From Candidatus Opimibacter iunctus (lineage in GTDB: Bacteria; Bacteroidota; Bacteroidia; Chitinophagales; Saprospiraceae): a stretch of DNA of 64,000 nucleotides. The translations under genes and the position numbers were made by a program. The stretch is from the NCBI GenBank assembly GCA_016716665.1, contig JADJVH010000001.1:372001-436000 (forward strand), in the 5' to 3' direction. Every line of letters begins with the position of its first letter. The stretch's first letter is position 1. Shown piece after piece: positions 34,764-44,844 of this stretch. The notes under the pieces are model-generated. The model was not told the DNA's origin. It saw only the letters and a list, made by a program, of their open reading frames with translations, and ran no database searches.

Positions 34764-37271
34764 ATGAGATCACGTTTTACCACACTTTTCTTCTTTGCGT
34801 TCATTATACTCATTCCCTTCAGGTCAGTTTTCGCCCAGGCAGGCTCCGAGGCCATTTACAGGGACATCCGTAAGCTTGGCGTTCTGGCCAATGTGCTCTA
34901 TGTCGCAGCTCACCCGGATGATGAAAACACCCGCCTGATCAGCTATCTCTCCAATCACCTGTCGGTCAATACCACCTATTTGTCCCTGACCAGGGGCGAC
35001 GGTGGCCAGAACCTCATCGGTCCTGAGATAAGGGAGATGCTGGGCCTGATCCGCACCTACGAACTCCTTGGGGCAAGGTCGATTGATGGCGGCCATCAGC
35101 TTTTTACCAGGGCAAACGATTTTGGCTATTCAAAGACACCTGCCGAAACATTCAATATCTGGGACCGGCAAGCCGTGCTGAGCGATGTGGTATGGGCCAT
35201 TCGCAACACCAAGCCCGATGTTATCATCAACAGGTTCAATACTGATACTTCACGTCCAAATCACGGACACCATACCGCCTCTGCCATATTATCTGCCGAA
35301 GCATTTGACTTGGCGGCCAACCGGACTTCTTTCCCTGAACAACTCAGCTATGTGGATCCCTGGCAGCCACAACGTATCTTCTGGAACACGAGTTGGTTTT
35401 TCTACGGATCACGCGAAGCATTTGACAAGGTGGACAAATCAAAGATGCTGGGTATCGATATCGGGGCTTTTGACCAGGTCACAGGTGAATCCAACAGCGA
35501 GATTGCAGGACGCAGCAGAAGTATGCACAAGAGCCAGGGGTTTGGTTCAGCCGAGACAAGGGGCGAGAGCCTGGACTATATAGATCTGCTCAAGGACGCA
35601 GGAGGCATGATCCCAAAATCACTCTTCGATGGAATTGATATCACATGGACACGCGTACCCGGAGGCGCACCCATCGGGCAAATGGTCAAAGATCTTGAAG
35701 AATCCTTCGATTTCAAATCTCCTTCGAAAAGCATTCCCAAACTGTTGGACATCCACCGGGCCATCGGGAACCTGCCGGATTCCTATTGGAAGAAAACCAA
35801 GCTCGCCGATTGTGAAAACCTGATCAAGGAATGCCTTGGTTTGTTTGTGGAAGTGCGTACTTCTAAATTCAAGGCAAGTCCTGGCACTACATTACCAGTG
35901 AGCCTGGAAGTTATCAATAGATCTGATGTGTCTGTAACATTGGTTTCAGTAAGCCCCTCATCCAACGATACAGTTTTCAATTTCTCCTCGCCTTTGGTAT
36001 ACAACCAAGGGCTCCTCAAAGAGTTTACCATACAGACTCCTGATAGATTGAGTATTCCCTACTGGCTGATCAAGCATCCGGAAGAAGGGATGTATATCGT
36101 CGATGATCAGCAACGCAGAGGCTTGCCTTCTGATCCGCCCTCCATCACGATGCAGATCAGGCTTGAGGTCAGTGGGGCCACCATCATCCTCCATACTCCG
36201 GTTGTCTACAAAGCAGTGGATCCAGCTGAAGGGGAAATCACTCGCCCCCTGTCCATAATCCCACCGGTCACTGTGGAATCGGATGATGAGGTTTTAGTCT
36301 TCGGGCACAAACAACCAAGGCAAATACGTCTCACGCTCACGGCAGCAATGGATAGTATTGAAGGCCAGTTACGATTAAGTACCTCCAAACCAGAATGGAA
36401 AATCTCGCCTCCAATGATCGAATGGTCCTTTGACAAAGCCGGCGAATCAAGAGTAGTAGAATGCACGGTGACCCCACCTGACAATACCACAAAAGCTGAT
36501 CTCCTGCCGGAAATCATAGCAGGACAACAAAGTTATCATCACAAGATCACCACTATAGATTACGAACACCTCCCCTATATGTCAGTCGTCCGTGATGCTG
36601 TCGTGCACTTGCAGAGCATGGACATCAAAACAACCCAAAGACCCATAGCCTATATTCAAGGAGCAGGTGATGATGTACCGGCAGCATTGGAACAAATCGG
36701 CTACAAGGTCACTACGCTCGATGCAGCTTCTGTTACCGCCTCCTCGCTTGATGCATATCAGGTGGTCATCCTCGGTGTCAGGACATTCAACACCATAGAC
36801 CAGATGGCCTACAAAAACAAAATCCTTTTTGATTGGGTCAAAGCAGGCGGAACGCTGATCGTCCAGTACAATGTCAACAGGGGCCTGGTGACTGAAGAAA
36901 TCGCCCCATTCCCACTGACCCTTTCGAGAGACCGCATCACAGAAGAAAACAGTCCCGTGACTATCCTTGCACCTGAACATCCGGCTTTGCGCTATCCAAA
37001 TAAAATCAACCAGGAAGATTTTTCAGGATGGGTCCAGGAAAGGGGTTTATACTTTCCAAACAAATGGGATGAGGCATTCACGCCTCTTCTGGAGATGAAC
37101 GATACTAACGAAGCGCCCACCAAAGGAGCTCTGCTTGTAGCTCAATATGGTGAAGGTTATTATGTCTATAGCGGCCTGTCATGGTTCCGCCATCTCCCCG
37201 CAGGCAACCCCGGACCATATCGGATGCTCAGCAACCTGATCTCCCTCGGTTATAAAAATGGAAAATCATAA
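34764..37271 (+). CDS. Secreted PIG-L family deacetylase
   Basis: An 835-residue exported protein. After a signal peptide (RSRFTTLFFFAFIILIPFRSVFAQ) comes a LmbE/PIG-L N-deacetylase domain with the zinc motif AAHPDDEN and the later HGHHTAS. The second half is beta-rich with a C-terminal segment (YIQGAGDDVPAALEQIGYKV, then FDWVKAGGTLIVQYN) resembling glutamine-amidotransferase-like folds seen in such large deacetylases. The start is ATG 34764, at the signal peptide; an ATG 60 bp upstream is less likely. The substrate is probably an N-acetylated sugar. A sodium symporter follows. Confidence 0.88.
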   Translation: MRSRFTTLFFFAFIILIPFRSVFAQAGSEAIYRDIRKLGVLANVLYVAAHPDDENTRLISYLSNHLSVNTTYLSLTRGDGGQNLIGPEIREMLGLIRTYELLGARSIDGGHQLFTRANDFGYSKTPAETFNIWDRQAVLSDVVWAIRNTKPDVIINRFNTDTSRPNHGHHTASAILSAEAFDLAANRTSFPEQLSYVDPWQPQRIFWNTSWFFYGSREAFDKVDKSKMLGIDIGAFDQVTGESNSEIAGRSRSMHKSQGFGSAETRGESLDYIDLLKDAGGMIPKSLFDGIDITWTRVPGGAPIGQMVKDLEESFDFKSPSKSIPKLLDIHRAIGNLPDSYWKKTKLADCENLIKECLGLFVEVRTSKFKASPGTTLPVSLEVINRSDVSVTLVSVSPSSNDTVFNFSSPLVYNQGLLKEFTIQTPDRLSIPYWLIKHPEEGMYIVDDQQRRGLPSDPPSITMQIRLEVSGATIILHTPVVYKAVDPAEGEITRPLSIIPPVTVESDDEVLVFGHKQPRQIRLTLTAAMDSIEGQLRLSTSKPEWKISPPMIEWSFDKAGESRVVECTVTPPDNTTKADLLPEIIAGQQSYHHKITTIDYEHLPYMSVVRDAVVHLQSMDIKTTQRPIAYIQGAGDDVPAALEQIGYKVTTLDAASVTASSLDAYQVVILGVRTFNTIDQMAYKNKILFDWVKAGGTLIVQYNVNRGLVTEEIAPFPLTLSRDRITEENSPVTILAPEHPALRYPNKINQEDFSGWVQERGLYFPNKWDEAFTPLLEMNDTNEAPTKGALLVAQYGEGYYVYSGLSWFRHLPAGNPGPYRMLSNLISLGYKNGKS

Positions 37272-37295
37272 GTAAAGGCGAAGGCTGAGGCGAAG

Positions 37296-37357
37296 GACAA
37301 CCTCACAACTCACAATTCACAACTCACAATTCACAACTCACAGATCACAGATCACGT
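37296..37357. repeat. Heptad tandem repeat, YTCACAA type
   Basis: About eight degenerate 7-bp units alternating CTCACAA and TTCACAA, then ATCACAG, fill the gap between the PIG-L gene and the small membrane-protein gene. Confidence 0.8.
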
Positions 37358-37365
37358 ATCACTAA

Positions 37366-37473
37366 ATGAATAAGCCCATTCCCTGGAACAGGATTTACTT
37401 TCTCATCCTCCTGTACAATGCAATGCTGGTATTGATTTTCTTCCTGATCAGGTATTACTTGAATATCGACTGA
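37366..37473 (+). CDS. 35-residue single-pass membrane protein
   Basis: MNKPIPWNRIYFLILLYNAM followed by LVLIFFLIRYYLNID: a short cytoplasmic start and one membrane helix. Its stop codon is 2 bp before the symporter ATG (TGAGCATG), so the two are translationally coupled, and it is probably an accessory subunit of the symporter. Coupling makes it more credible than its size alone would. Confidence 0.7.
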   Translation: MNKPIPWNRIYFLILLYNAMLVLIFFLIRYYLNID

Positions 37474-37475
37474 GC

Positions 37476-39164
37476 ATGAGTACACTGGATTGGATTGTGC
37501 TGATCAGCAGTACAGCGTTGATTGTCCTGTATGGGATCTGGAAAACCAGGAAGAACAAAAACATCGATGCTTATCTCCTTGGCGGACATACGACAAAGTG
37601 GTGGACGATAGGTCTTTCCGTGATGGCCACTCAGGCCAGTGCGATTACATTTCTCTCCACCCCTGGCCAGGCGTTTGATGACGGCCTCCGCTTTGTCCAG
37701 TTTTACTTTGGACTCCCCATTGCCATGGTGATCATCTGTATTGTCTTCATACCAAGATATGTTGGTATGAAAGTCTTTACAGTTTATGAATTTCTTGAAC
37801 AGCGATTTGATCTCAAAACCCGGCTGCTTGCAGCTTTACTTTTCATGATCCAACGCGGCCTGGGGACAGGGATCACCATTTTCGCTCCGGCTATCATATT
37901 TTCCAGCATCCTGGGATGGAACCTCAACCTCACGATCATCATCATCGGTGTAGTGGTGACGATCTACACCACGATCGGTGGTACAAAAGCAGTAAGTGCC
38001 TCGCATGAACTGCAGATGGCCGTCATGATCGGTGGCATCATCACAGCCTTTATCATTACACTCAATGCACTTCCTCCAGGTGTAGGATTTGTGGATGCAC
38101 TGCATATTGCTGGTGCCCATGGACGACTCAATGTGGTTGATTTCAGCCTTGACTGGGACAGCAGGTATACGTTCTGGTCCGGAATCACCGGAGGCACCTT
38201 TCTCGCTTTGGCCTATTTTGGAACAGACCAGTCACAGGCACAGCGGTATATTTCAGGCCAATCAGTTCGTGATGGCCGGCTCGGCCTGATGTTCAATGCT
38301 TTCTTCAAAATCCCCATGCAATTTTTCATCTTGCTTGCCGGGGTCATGGTGTTTGTCTTCTATCAATTCCAGGCATCACCACTGTTTTTCAATTCCCATG
38401 TCGAAAAAGAACTCATGGAAACCCCTGCTGGGCCTGCTTATGCAAACCTTCAAAAGGAATGGCAACTTGAACATGAGCTACGAAAATCTATCTATTCGCC
38501 AGTGCTTTCAGGAGCCAGTACCTTTCCTGAAAAAGTCAGCCTCGACAATAGTGTGGCAAAGGAAAAAGCCTTACGTGCTGAAGCAAAAGCACTGATTGAA
38601 AAAAACCTTCCGGAGGTCGAATCCAATGACAAGGACTATGTGTTTCTCCGTTTTATCCTGGATTATCTCCCGCATGGCTTCATAGGCCTCCTGATCACGT
38701 CCATCATTGCTGCAGGAATGTCGGCAAGTGCTTCCGGGCTCAATGCACTTGGAGCCACCTCCACCGTTGATTTCTATAAACGCATTGTGCGAAAGGATGC
38801 CAGTGACAGACACTATGTCTACGCATCAAGGGCCTTCACCGTAGTATGGGGACTCATAGCGATTGGGTTTGCCAGCATCGGCAGCCTGTTCGAAAATCTC
38901 ATCCAGTTTGTCAATATCGTGGGATCGATCTTCTATGGAACTGTATTGGGTATTTTCCTCTCTGCTTTTTTCGTCCGCAACATGTCAGGCACAGCCGTCT
39001 TTATCGCCGCCCTGATCGCCCAGTCCATCGTCCTGATCTGCTTCTGGACCACATCCATAGGCTTCCTGTGGTATAATGTAATCGGATGCGGAGCTGTCAT
39101 CTTATTCGGATTATTAATTGACTTGCTTATAAAACTCCCCGGCACAAAGCCCCTCCAACCCTAG
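37476..39164 (+). CDS. Sodium:solute symporter (SSS family)
   Basis: A 562-residue membrane transporter with about 13 hydrophobic segments. SSS hallmarks include GGHTTKWWTIGLSVMATQAS, AITFLSTPGQAF, and TYFGTDQ-like ALAYFGTDQSQAQRYISG. A hydrophilic insert lies between about residues 310 and 385. Such proteins take up sugars, sialic acid or similar with sodium; the PIG-L deacetylase upstream suggests an amino-sugar-related substrate, which is inference. Confidence 0.92.
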   Translation: MSTLDWIVLISSTALIVLYGIWKTRKNKNIDAYLLGGHTTKWWTIGLSVMATQASAITFLSTPGQAFDDGLRFVQFYFGLPIAMVIICIVFIPRYVGMKVFTVYEFLEQRFDLKTRLLAALLFMIQRGLGTGITIFAPAIIFSSILGWNLNLTIIIIGVVVTIYTTIGGTKAVSASHELQMAVMIGGIITAFIITLNALPPGVGFVDALHIAGAHGRLNVVDFSLDWDSRYTFWSGITGGTFLALAYFGTDQSQAQRYISGQSVRDGRLGLMFNAFFKIPMQFFILLAGVMVFVFYQFQASPLFFNSHVEKELMETPAGPAYANLQKEWQLEHELRKSIYSPVLSGASTFPEKVSLDNSVAKEKALRAEAKALIEKNLPEVESNDKDYVFLRFILDYLPHGFIGLLITSIIAAGMSASASGLNALGATSTVDFYKRIVRKDASDRHYVYASRAFTVVWGLIAIGFASIGSLFENLIQFVNIVGSIFYGTVLGIFLSAFFVRNMSGTAVFIAALIAQSIVLICFWTTSIGFLWYNVIGCGAVILFGLLIDLLIKLPGTKPLQP

Positions 39165-39185
39165 ATTCACAATTCACAATTCATA
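39165..39185. repeat. Heptad repeat ATTCACA
   Basis: Two exact ATTCACA units and a partial third sit directly after the symporter stop codon, of the same type as at 37296. Confidence 0.6.
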
Positions 39186-39194
39186 AAAAAAAGT

Positions 39195-39230
39195 AAAGGC
39201 CCGGAATACCATTCCGGGCCTTTGCTTTTT
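39195..39230 (+). terminator. Intrinsic terminator after the symporter
   Basis: AAAGGCCCGGAAT (39195-39207) pairs perfectly with ATTCCGGGCCTTT (39211-39223) around a 3-nt loop, followed by GCTTTTT. Confidence 0.93.
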
Positions 39231-39261
39231 GTACTGATTCGGGCAAAACCTGAATCAGAAA

Positions 39262-40110
39262 CTATTTCTTCTTCCACTCAGCGATAGACGCTTCATTCAT
39301 CTTGATATATGCAGCATCATCATCCTTCTTTGCCATTTCTAAAGATTTAGAAGCCGTTTCAATAGCACCCTTTGTATCTCCAAGTTCAGCCTGGATCAAT
39401 GACTTTGTGCGCAATACCCAGTATTTCTCATTTCCTTTTGAAATGGAGAGGTTGATCCACTCAAGAGCTTTGTTCAAATCCTTCTTCTCTGTATAATAAT
39501 AGGAAGCTGCTGCAAAGTAATCCCCTGCAGAAGGACCTCCCATGACCTTGGAAATACTGGCCTCAACTGCTTTATCCGTATTGACCTTGATATCTACCGG
39601 AACAAATGTGCGCTCCCACAAGAGGTACATCATACCACCATGATTGTTCAGGTTGTCAAACCCAATCATGAAGGATTCAATATCTGTTTCTTTTGGCATA
39701 TGGACAGATTCTGTGGAGATGGTGATTGGCTGGACATCTGACTCCGTATAACTACCCCAGTTGGTAGAATTGTGCGGATACAACATGATTGACCAAGTCT
39801 TTTCGCCTGGCTTAGTCAACATGGCATAGCTGCCTTTCTTCACTTCTGCTCCGCCAAATGTCACATCATCACTAAATGTAATCTTGGTGGCGGCATTGGC
39901 TCCGGTGCGCCAGATTTCGTTGTAAGGCACTACATCACCAAATACTACACGACCCTTTTTGCTCGGACGTGAATATTCAACACTGATGTCTGTAAGGCCT
40001 ATACGCTGTTCAACTTTAGCTGCAGGACTTGGCGCCGGAGCAGTAATTTGGGCATTGGCCATGATCGTACCAAAAAACAGTACGCTGATAAGTAATCCAA
40101 TCTTGTTCAT
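39262..40110 (-). CDS. DUF2911 secreted protein
   Basis: A 282-residue exported protein: signal peptide (MNKIGLLISVLFFGTIMANA), then a DUF2911 domain (VEYSRPSKKGRVVFG, VPYNEIWRTGANAATKITF, YAMLTKPGEKTWSIML). The last 90 residues are helical and TPR-like (EKKDLNKALEWINLSISKGN, GDTKGAIETASKSLEMAKKD). It is common in Bacteroidota; the function is not known. Confidence 0.9.
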   Translation of the reverse strand: MNKIGLLISVLFFGTIMANAQITAPAPSPAAKVEQRIGLTDISVEYSRPSKKGRVVFGDVVPYNEIWRTGANAATKITFSDDVTFGGAEVKKGSYAMLTKPGEKTWSIMLYPHNSTNWGSYTESDVQPITISTESVHMPKETDIESFMIGFDNLNNHGGMMYLLWERTFVPVDIKVNTDKAVEASISKVMGGPSAGDYFAAASYYYTEKKDLNKALEWINLSISKGNEKYWVLRTKSLIQAELGDTKGAIETASKSLEMAKKDDDAAYIKMNEASIAEWKKK

Positions 40111-40187
40111 AATCGGTATGATTTAGAGTTAGTTAATTGTCTTGTTCTGGGCAAACAATATATCCGGCGAAAGGGTTTAGTGCCCTG

Positions 40188-40219
40188 CAAAAAAAAAGCA
40201 CTCCGGAATACGAAGTGCT
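40188..40219 (-). terminator. Intrinsic terminator of tRNA-Lys
   Basis: On the minus strand AGCACT pairs with AGTGCT and runs into nine T, 7 bp beyond the tRNA 3' end. Confidence 0.85.
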
Positions 40220-40225
40220 CTGAAG

Positions 40226-40298
40226 TGACAGCGCTGGGATTCGAACCCAGGACCCACGGCTTAAAAGGCCGTTGCTCTACCGGCTGAGCTACGCTATC
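40226..40298 (-). tRNA. tRNA-Lys (anticodon TTT)
   Basis: Acceptor stem GATAGCG/CGCTGTC, D-arm GCTCAGCCGGTAGAGC, anticodon stem ACGGC-CTTTTAA-GCCGT and T-arm CTGGG-TTCGAAT-CCCAG are all present. 73 nt; CCA is not encoded. Confidence 0.97.
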
Positions 40299-40330
40299 CT
40301 TTTGAAACGCCCTTTTGCGTAATCAGGGCG

Positions 40331-40338
40331 CAAATATA
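40331..40338 (-). promoter_or_regulatory. TAnnTTTG promoter box for tRNA-Lys
   Basis: TATATTTG on the minus strand, about 33 bp upstream of the mature tRNA 5' end. Confidence 0.55.
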
Positions 40339-40409
40339 TTACTTTTTCATATTGAAGCTAAAGAGATGAATCATTTTAGGGGTTTCAGGCCGTTTTATTT
40401 CTCCACGCT

Positions 40410-41347
40410 TCAGTGTTTCAATCCTTTTGCGAGGTTCCGGAGATTATATTTTTTTCCCTCTTCGGCCTGTAAAACATGACTGAAATTTGCTTCAGCTTCC
40501 ATCAAGAGGTCGTTGATGTCCTTATAACGCGAAGAATAATGGCCTGTAATGAGGCAGCTGGCTTTTGCTTCAGCAGCCATCTTTCCAGCCTGTCCGGCTG
40601 TACTATGCCCGGTGATTTGCGCCATTTCTGCCATATCATTCATAAAGGTGGTTTCATAATAAAGTACAGATACCCTCCGGATCATGGAAAGTAGTCTGGC
40701 ATCATATCGTGTATCTGAACAATACGCATAACTCACTGGAGCTATCAGGTCATGCGTAAAGGTCCTGACTGACACTTTTTCTTGATTCACCTCAATATCC
40801 TCCCCCGCTTTAATGCCTTTATCTGCGGCACCTCCAGCTTATATTCTTTGATCTTATCCTTCTTGAGATTGAAAGATGCACTCAATTCCCTGATGATATA
40901 TCCATTGCATGCAATACGATGGTCTAATGGAAACGTCAATACTTCGAGATTGTCTTTCACCACTATCCTGCTGAGTCGTTTCGGCGTCTTCTCGATGACA
41001 GAGATGGGATAAGATGGTGCTAACTCCGAATAATGAAATATACTATCAAGCATCCCCCGCAATCCAACCGGACCAAATATCACAAGTGGTTCACTCCGCT
41101 TGAGGTGGCTATATGAACTCAACAATCCTGGCAGGCCATACACATGATCTCCATGCAGATGCGTGATCAGGATCGTACTGATCTTAAAAGGCTTGATACC
41201 AGCAGGGAGCAACCTCTCCTGAGTTCCTTCACCACAATCTATAAGGCAACAAAAATCATTGTACTGGACGACCTGGGCAGACGGATGACGCCCATGCATA
41301 GGTAAGGCAGAGCCGGATCCTATTATCGTCAAAGTGAATTCATTCAT
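40410..41347 (-). CDS. rnz: Ribonuclease Z, frameshifted in this sequence
   Basis: The tRNA 3'-end endonuclease of the beta-lactamase fold. The zinc motif THLHGDHVYG is in the N-terminal piece (40787-41347); the C-terminal piece (40410-40790) carries FTHDLIAPVSYAYCSDT and ITGHYSSRY. The pieces join if one base is added at the C5 run 40802-40806 (938 to 939 nt = 313 codons), restoring LKRGEDIEVNQEKVS. tRNAs here lack encoded CCA, so RNase Z should be needed; an assembly error is more likely than gene loss. Confidence 0.88.
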
Positions 41348-41382
41348 GACCGGTATCCGGTATGATGATGCGTGAGAAAAGG

Positions 41383-41772
41383 CTATTCTTCCTCTGTAGG
41401 TGCTTCCTCGCTCATCTGCCGTTCAGCCTCTTCCATAAACACATAGTCTATGGCTTCTGTAACAGTAGGGATGATGGCAAGGATCGTATCAAGCCTGGAT
41501 ATCTTGATCAGTTTCTCCACACTTGGATGTGCTATGCCTGTGATCACATAGCTGCCATAGTCTTTCCATAGCCTGTTGGCCGTGAGAATGGCACTCAGCC
41601 CTGAAGAATCGACGTACTTGACATTGGTCAGGTCGAAAATCAGGTTCCGGACACCTTCATTCCGAAGAAATACAAATTCGGATTTGAGATCCGGAGCTAT
41701 CAGTGAGTTCAAATTCTCTTCATCAAGGGATAGAAGGGAATATTTGTCCTGTTTATCTAATGTAAACTTCAT
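41383..41772 (-). CDS. STAS-domain anti-sigma factor antagonist
   Basis: About 129 residues from ATG 41772; the frame opens earlier at 41844 but a promoter box lies at 41825-41832. The STAS signature is FDLTNVKYVDSSGLSAILTA, with the phosphorylatable Ser in DSSGLS. Such proteins switch partner anti-sigma kinases. No kinase gene is nearby. It lies 35 bp upstream of rnz on the same strand. Confidence 0.88.
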   Translation of the reverse strand: MKFTLDKQDKYSLLSLDEENLNSLIAPDLKSEFVFLRNEGVRNLIFDLTNVKYVDSSGLSAILTANRLWKDYGSYVITGIAHPSVEKLIKISRLDTILAIIPTVTEAIDYVFMEEAERQMSEEAPTEEE

Positions 41773-41824
41773 CTTGAATGGGTTGGCAATAGTCAAAAAC
41801 GGTCTGATCAATGCAGTCCGTCCG

Positions 41825-41832
41825 CAAAAGTA
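41825..41832 (-). promoter_or_regulatory. TAnnTTTG promoter box for the STAS-rnz pair
   Basis: TACTTTTG on the minus strand, 53 bp upstream of the chosen STAS start. Confidence 0.5.
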
Positions 41833-42154
41833 CCCTATTTTCAATAATTTCCACCTACCCCTGCCCGCAGATTACTCCGGATCGTATCTTAATTGATAAA
41901 TGTCCGCCACATTTCGGCTTTATCGTTTTAACATAACCAAAACATTGAATTACGTGTTTACTTACATGAATTGACAGGCAAACGAGTCTGTATGACAAAT
42001 CGGCACATATCTCACTATCGAAGGTTGTTTTGGCAGGTTTATTGCGTTTTTATGCCTGTTGGAATCATTTTGGATGGAGGTGTTTAGCAGATATAGTACA
42101 TTTATGAAATGTTCTTATATTGGACAATAATTTAATATATTCCACGAATCACAC
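41833..42154. other. Intergenic, clpC upstream region
   Basis: About 320 bp between divergent genes. It is A/T-rich and must contain the clpC promoter, but I found no clear TAnnTTTG box, repeat or hairpin. Confidence 0.4.
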
Positions 42155-44692
42155 ATGAATAGAAAGTTCTCTCCCAAGGTCAAGAAGATCATTTCACTCA
42201 GCAGAAATGAAGCTTTAAGGCTCGGGCATGATTACATTGGAACAGAACATCTCCTCCTAGGGATGCTACAAGACAATGATAATCTTGCTGTCAGGGTTTT
42301 GGATGCCATGGATGTTGATTTTACCGAACTGAAATTCAAGATAGAAGATACCATCACAGAAAACAGGGCCGAACAGACCCCTGTCTCTGCGGGCAATGTA
42401 CCCCTTAACCGACAGGCAGAAAGGGTGCTCAAGGTCACTTTCCTCGAAGCTAAGAATCTCAACAGCGATGAGATCAGCCCTGAACACCTCATGCTCTCTA
42501 TCCTAAAGCACGGAGACAATATAGCCAGCAAGGTGCTCTCCGAGTTTGATATCAACTACGAGTCATATAAGTCAGAGTTGGAATACGTTATCCAGGAAGA
42601 ATCAGGAAATTATAATGAATTTATGAATCAGGGACCATCAGATTCCGAGGGATCGTACGAAGAAGAAGGCGAGAAAGGCCAATTTGGCGCAAAGCGCGGA
42701 GCATCCAAGTCACGCACACCGGTGCTCGACAATTTTGGCAGGGATATCACCCGTCTTGCAGAAGAGGACAAGCTCGACCCGATCATCGGGCGTGAAAATG
42801 AAATAGAGCGCGTTTCTCAGATCCTGAGCCGACGTAAGAAAAATAACCCTATCCTCATCGGCGAACCCGGTGTAGGTAAAACAGCCATTGTCGAAGGACT
42901 CGCATTGCGCATCATGCAGCGCAAAGTGAGCAGAAACCTCTTTGGCAAACGGATTGTCATGCTTGACCTGGCCGCATTAGTGGCAGGGACAAAGTACCGT
43001 GGCCAGTTTGAGGAAAGGATGAAGGCCATCATGGGTGAACTTGAAAAATCAAGGGATGTCATCCTCTTTATCGATGAAATCCACACCATCGTTGGTGCAG
43101 GAGGCGCTACCGGCTCTCTTGATGCATCAAATATTTTCAAACCAGCGCTATCACGCGGGGAGTTGCAATGCATCGGTGCATCTACCCTTGACGAATATCG
43201 TCAGCACATAGAAAAAGATGGTGCCCTCGACAGGCGCTTCCAGAAAGTACTTGTAGATCCTCCTTCCCCGGAAGAGGCTGAACATATCCTGCACAACATC
43301 AAAGCCAAATACGAAGAATTCCATAACGTGGCCTACTCTGATGAAGCCATCAAGGCCTGCGTCAAATTGAGTGACCGCTACATCAGCGACCGCTTCCTGC
43401 CGGACAAGGCAATAGATGTGTTGGATGAAGTAGGTGCAAGGGTCCATCTGAAGAATATCCACGTCCCTAAGCACATAGAGGAATTTGAAGCCCAGATCGA
43501 GGAGATCAAGGAAGAAAAAAACAAAGCCGTCAAAAGCCAGCAGTATGAGAAAGCTGCTGATCTGCGGGATCATGAATCAAAGCTGGTCCGCAAGCTTGAG
43601 AAGGCAAAGGAAGACTGGGAAGAAGAGTCAAAGACCAAGAAATATCCGGTCACTGAAGACGACATCGCTGAAGTCATCGCCATGATGACAGGTATTCCGG
43701 TAAAACGGGTAGCCCAAAGCGAAAGCAAGAAGCTGGTCGGCATGACGGATGACCTTAAAAAAGTAATTATCGGGCAGGACGAAGCCATCATCAAGGTTTC
43801 CAAAGCCATACAACGTAACAGGGTAGGACTTAAAGATCCGACTAAGCCGATAGGCTCATTTATTTTCCTCGGCCCTACGGGTGTTGGAAAAACAGAGTTG
43901 GCCAAAGCACTGGCGCGATATCTCTTTGATACCGAGGATGCCTTGATCAGGATTGACATGAGTGAATACATGGAAAAATTCTCGATCAGCCGCCTCATCG
44001 GTGCTCCTCCCGGATATGTTGGCTACGAAGAAGGCGGCCAGCTCACGGAAAAAGTACGCCGTAAGCCCTATAGTGTCGTCCTACTGGATGAAATCGAAAA
44101 AGCCCACCCGGATGTATATAATATCCTGCTCCAGGTATTGGATGACGGGCAACTTACAGACGGCCTGGGACGGAAGGTGGATTTCAAGAATACCCTCATC
44201 ATCATGACGTCCAACATCGGGGTACGTCAATTGAAAGATTTTGGTCAGGGTGTTGGTTTCGCTACCAAGGCAAGGCAGGAAGCTGCCGAAGACCTGACTA
44301 AGTCAGTGATCCAAAGTGCTCTGAAGAGAACATTCAGCCCTGAATTCCTCAACAGGATCGATGATGTGGTCATCTTCAACAGTCTGGATCGCGAGCACAT
44401 CCACAAGATCATAGATATCACGCTGACTGACCTGTATAAGCGAATGGCCAACATGGGCTTTATCCTTCAACTGACCACAGAAGCCAAGGATTTCGTTGCT
44501 GAGAAGGGATTTGATCCCCAGTTTGGCGCGAGACCCCTGCACAGGGCCATCCAGAAATACATTGAAGATCCACTGGCTGAGTTCATTTTGAACGAAAGTC
44601 CGGTAGAGGGAAGCTACCTTGTCGCCAACCTCAATAAGGACACCCAGGAACTGGTGATCAGCCAGATGATTATGGAAAAAGAAAATACTTGA
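42155..44692 (+). CDS. clpC: ATP-dependent Clp protease ATPase subunit ClpC
   Basis: An 845-residue Hsp100 unfoldase feeding ClpP. Tandem Clp-N repeats occupy residues 1-145; D1 has Walker A GEPGVGKT (about 235) and [16 protein letters not shown]; a UVR motif follows ([18 protein letters not shown], about 460); D2 has [15 protein letters not shown] (about 570) and the C-terminal substrate-processing domain. It lacks the long ClpB middle domain. It stands alone. Confidence 0.96.
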   Translation: MNRKFSPKVKKIISLSRNEALRLGHDYIGTEHLLLGMLQDNDNLAVRVLDAMDVDFTELKFKIEDTITENRAEQTPVSAGNVPLNRQAERVLKVTFLEAKNLNSDEISPEHLMLSILKHGDNIASKVLSEFDINYESYKSELEYVIQEESGNYNEFMNQGPSDSEGSYEEEGEKGQFGAKRGASKSRTPVLDNFGRDITRLAEEDKLDPIIGRENEIERVSQILSRRKKNNPILIGEPGVGKTAIVEGLALRIMQRKVSRNLFGKRIVMLDLAALVAGTKYRGQFEERMKAIMGELEKSRDVILFIDEIHTIVGAGGATGSLDASNIFKPALSRGELQCIGASTLDEYRQHIEKDGALDRRFQKVLVDPPSPEEAEHILHNIKAKYEEFHNVAYSDEAIKACVKLSDRYISDRFLPDKAIDVLDEVGARVHLKNIHVPKHIEEFEAQIEEIKEEKNKAVKSQQYEKAADLRDHESKLVRKLEKAKEDWEEESKTKKYPVTEDDIAEVIAMMTGIPVKRVAQSESKKLVGMTDDLKKVIIGQDEAIIKVSKAIQRNRVGLKDPTKPIGSFIFLGPTGVGKTELAKALARYLFDTEDALIRIDMSEYMEKFSISRLIGAPPGYVGYEEGGQLTEKVRRKPYSVVLLDEIEKAHPDVYNILLQVLDDGQLTDGLGRKVDFKNTLIIMTSNIGVRQLKDFGQGVGFATKARQEAAEDLTKSVIQSALKRTFSPEFLNRIDDVVIFNSLDREHIHKIIDITLTDLYKRMANMGFILQLTTEAKDFVAEKGFDPQFGARPLHRAIQKYIEDPLAEFILNESPVEGSYLVANLNKDTQELVISQMIMEKENT

Positions 44693-44844
44693 CGATTTCA
44701 CGTTCCATAATCTTAGTTTTGTCTCCCGGACCGTCATCCGGAAGGTGCCGATCTTTAATTACCTTTGGTACTCAACCAGATATGTTCATCCAAAAGGAAC
44801 AGCGCCATTGCTATTCCTCTATCCTTAAACTAAAGCACTAATCC

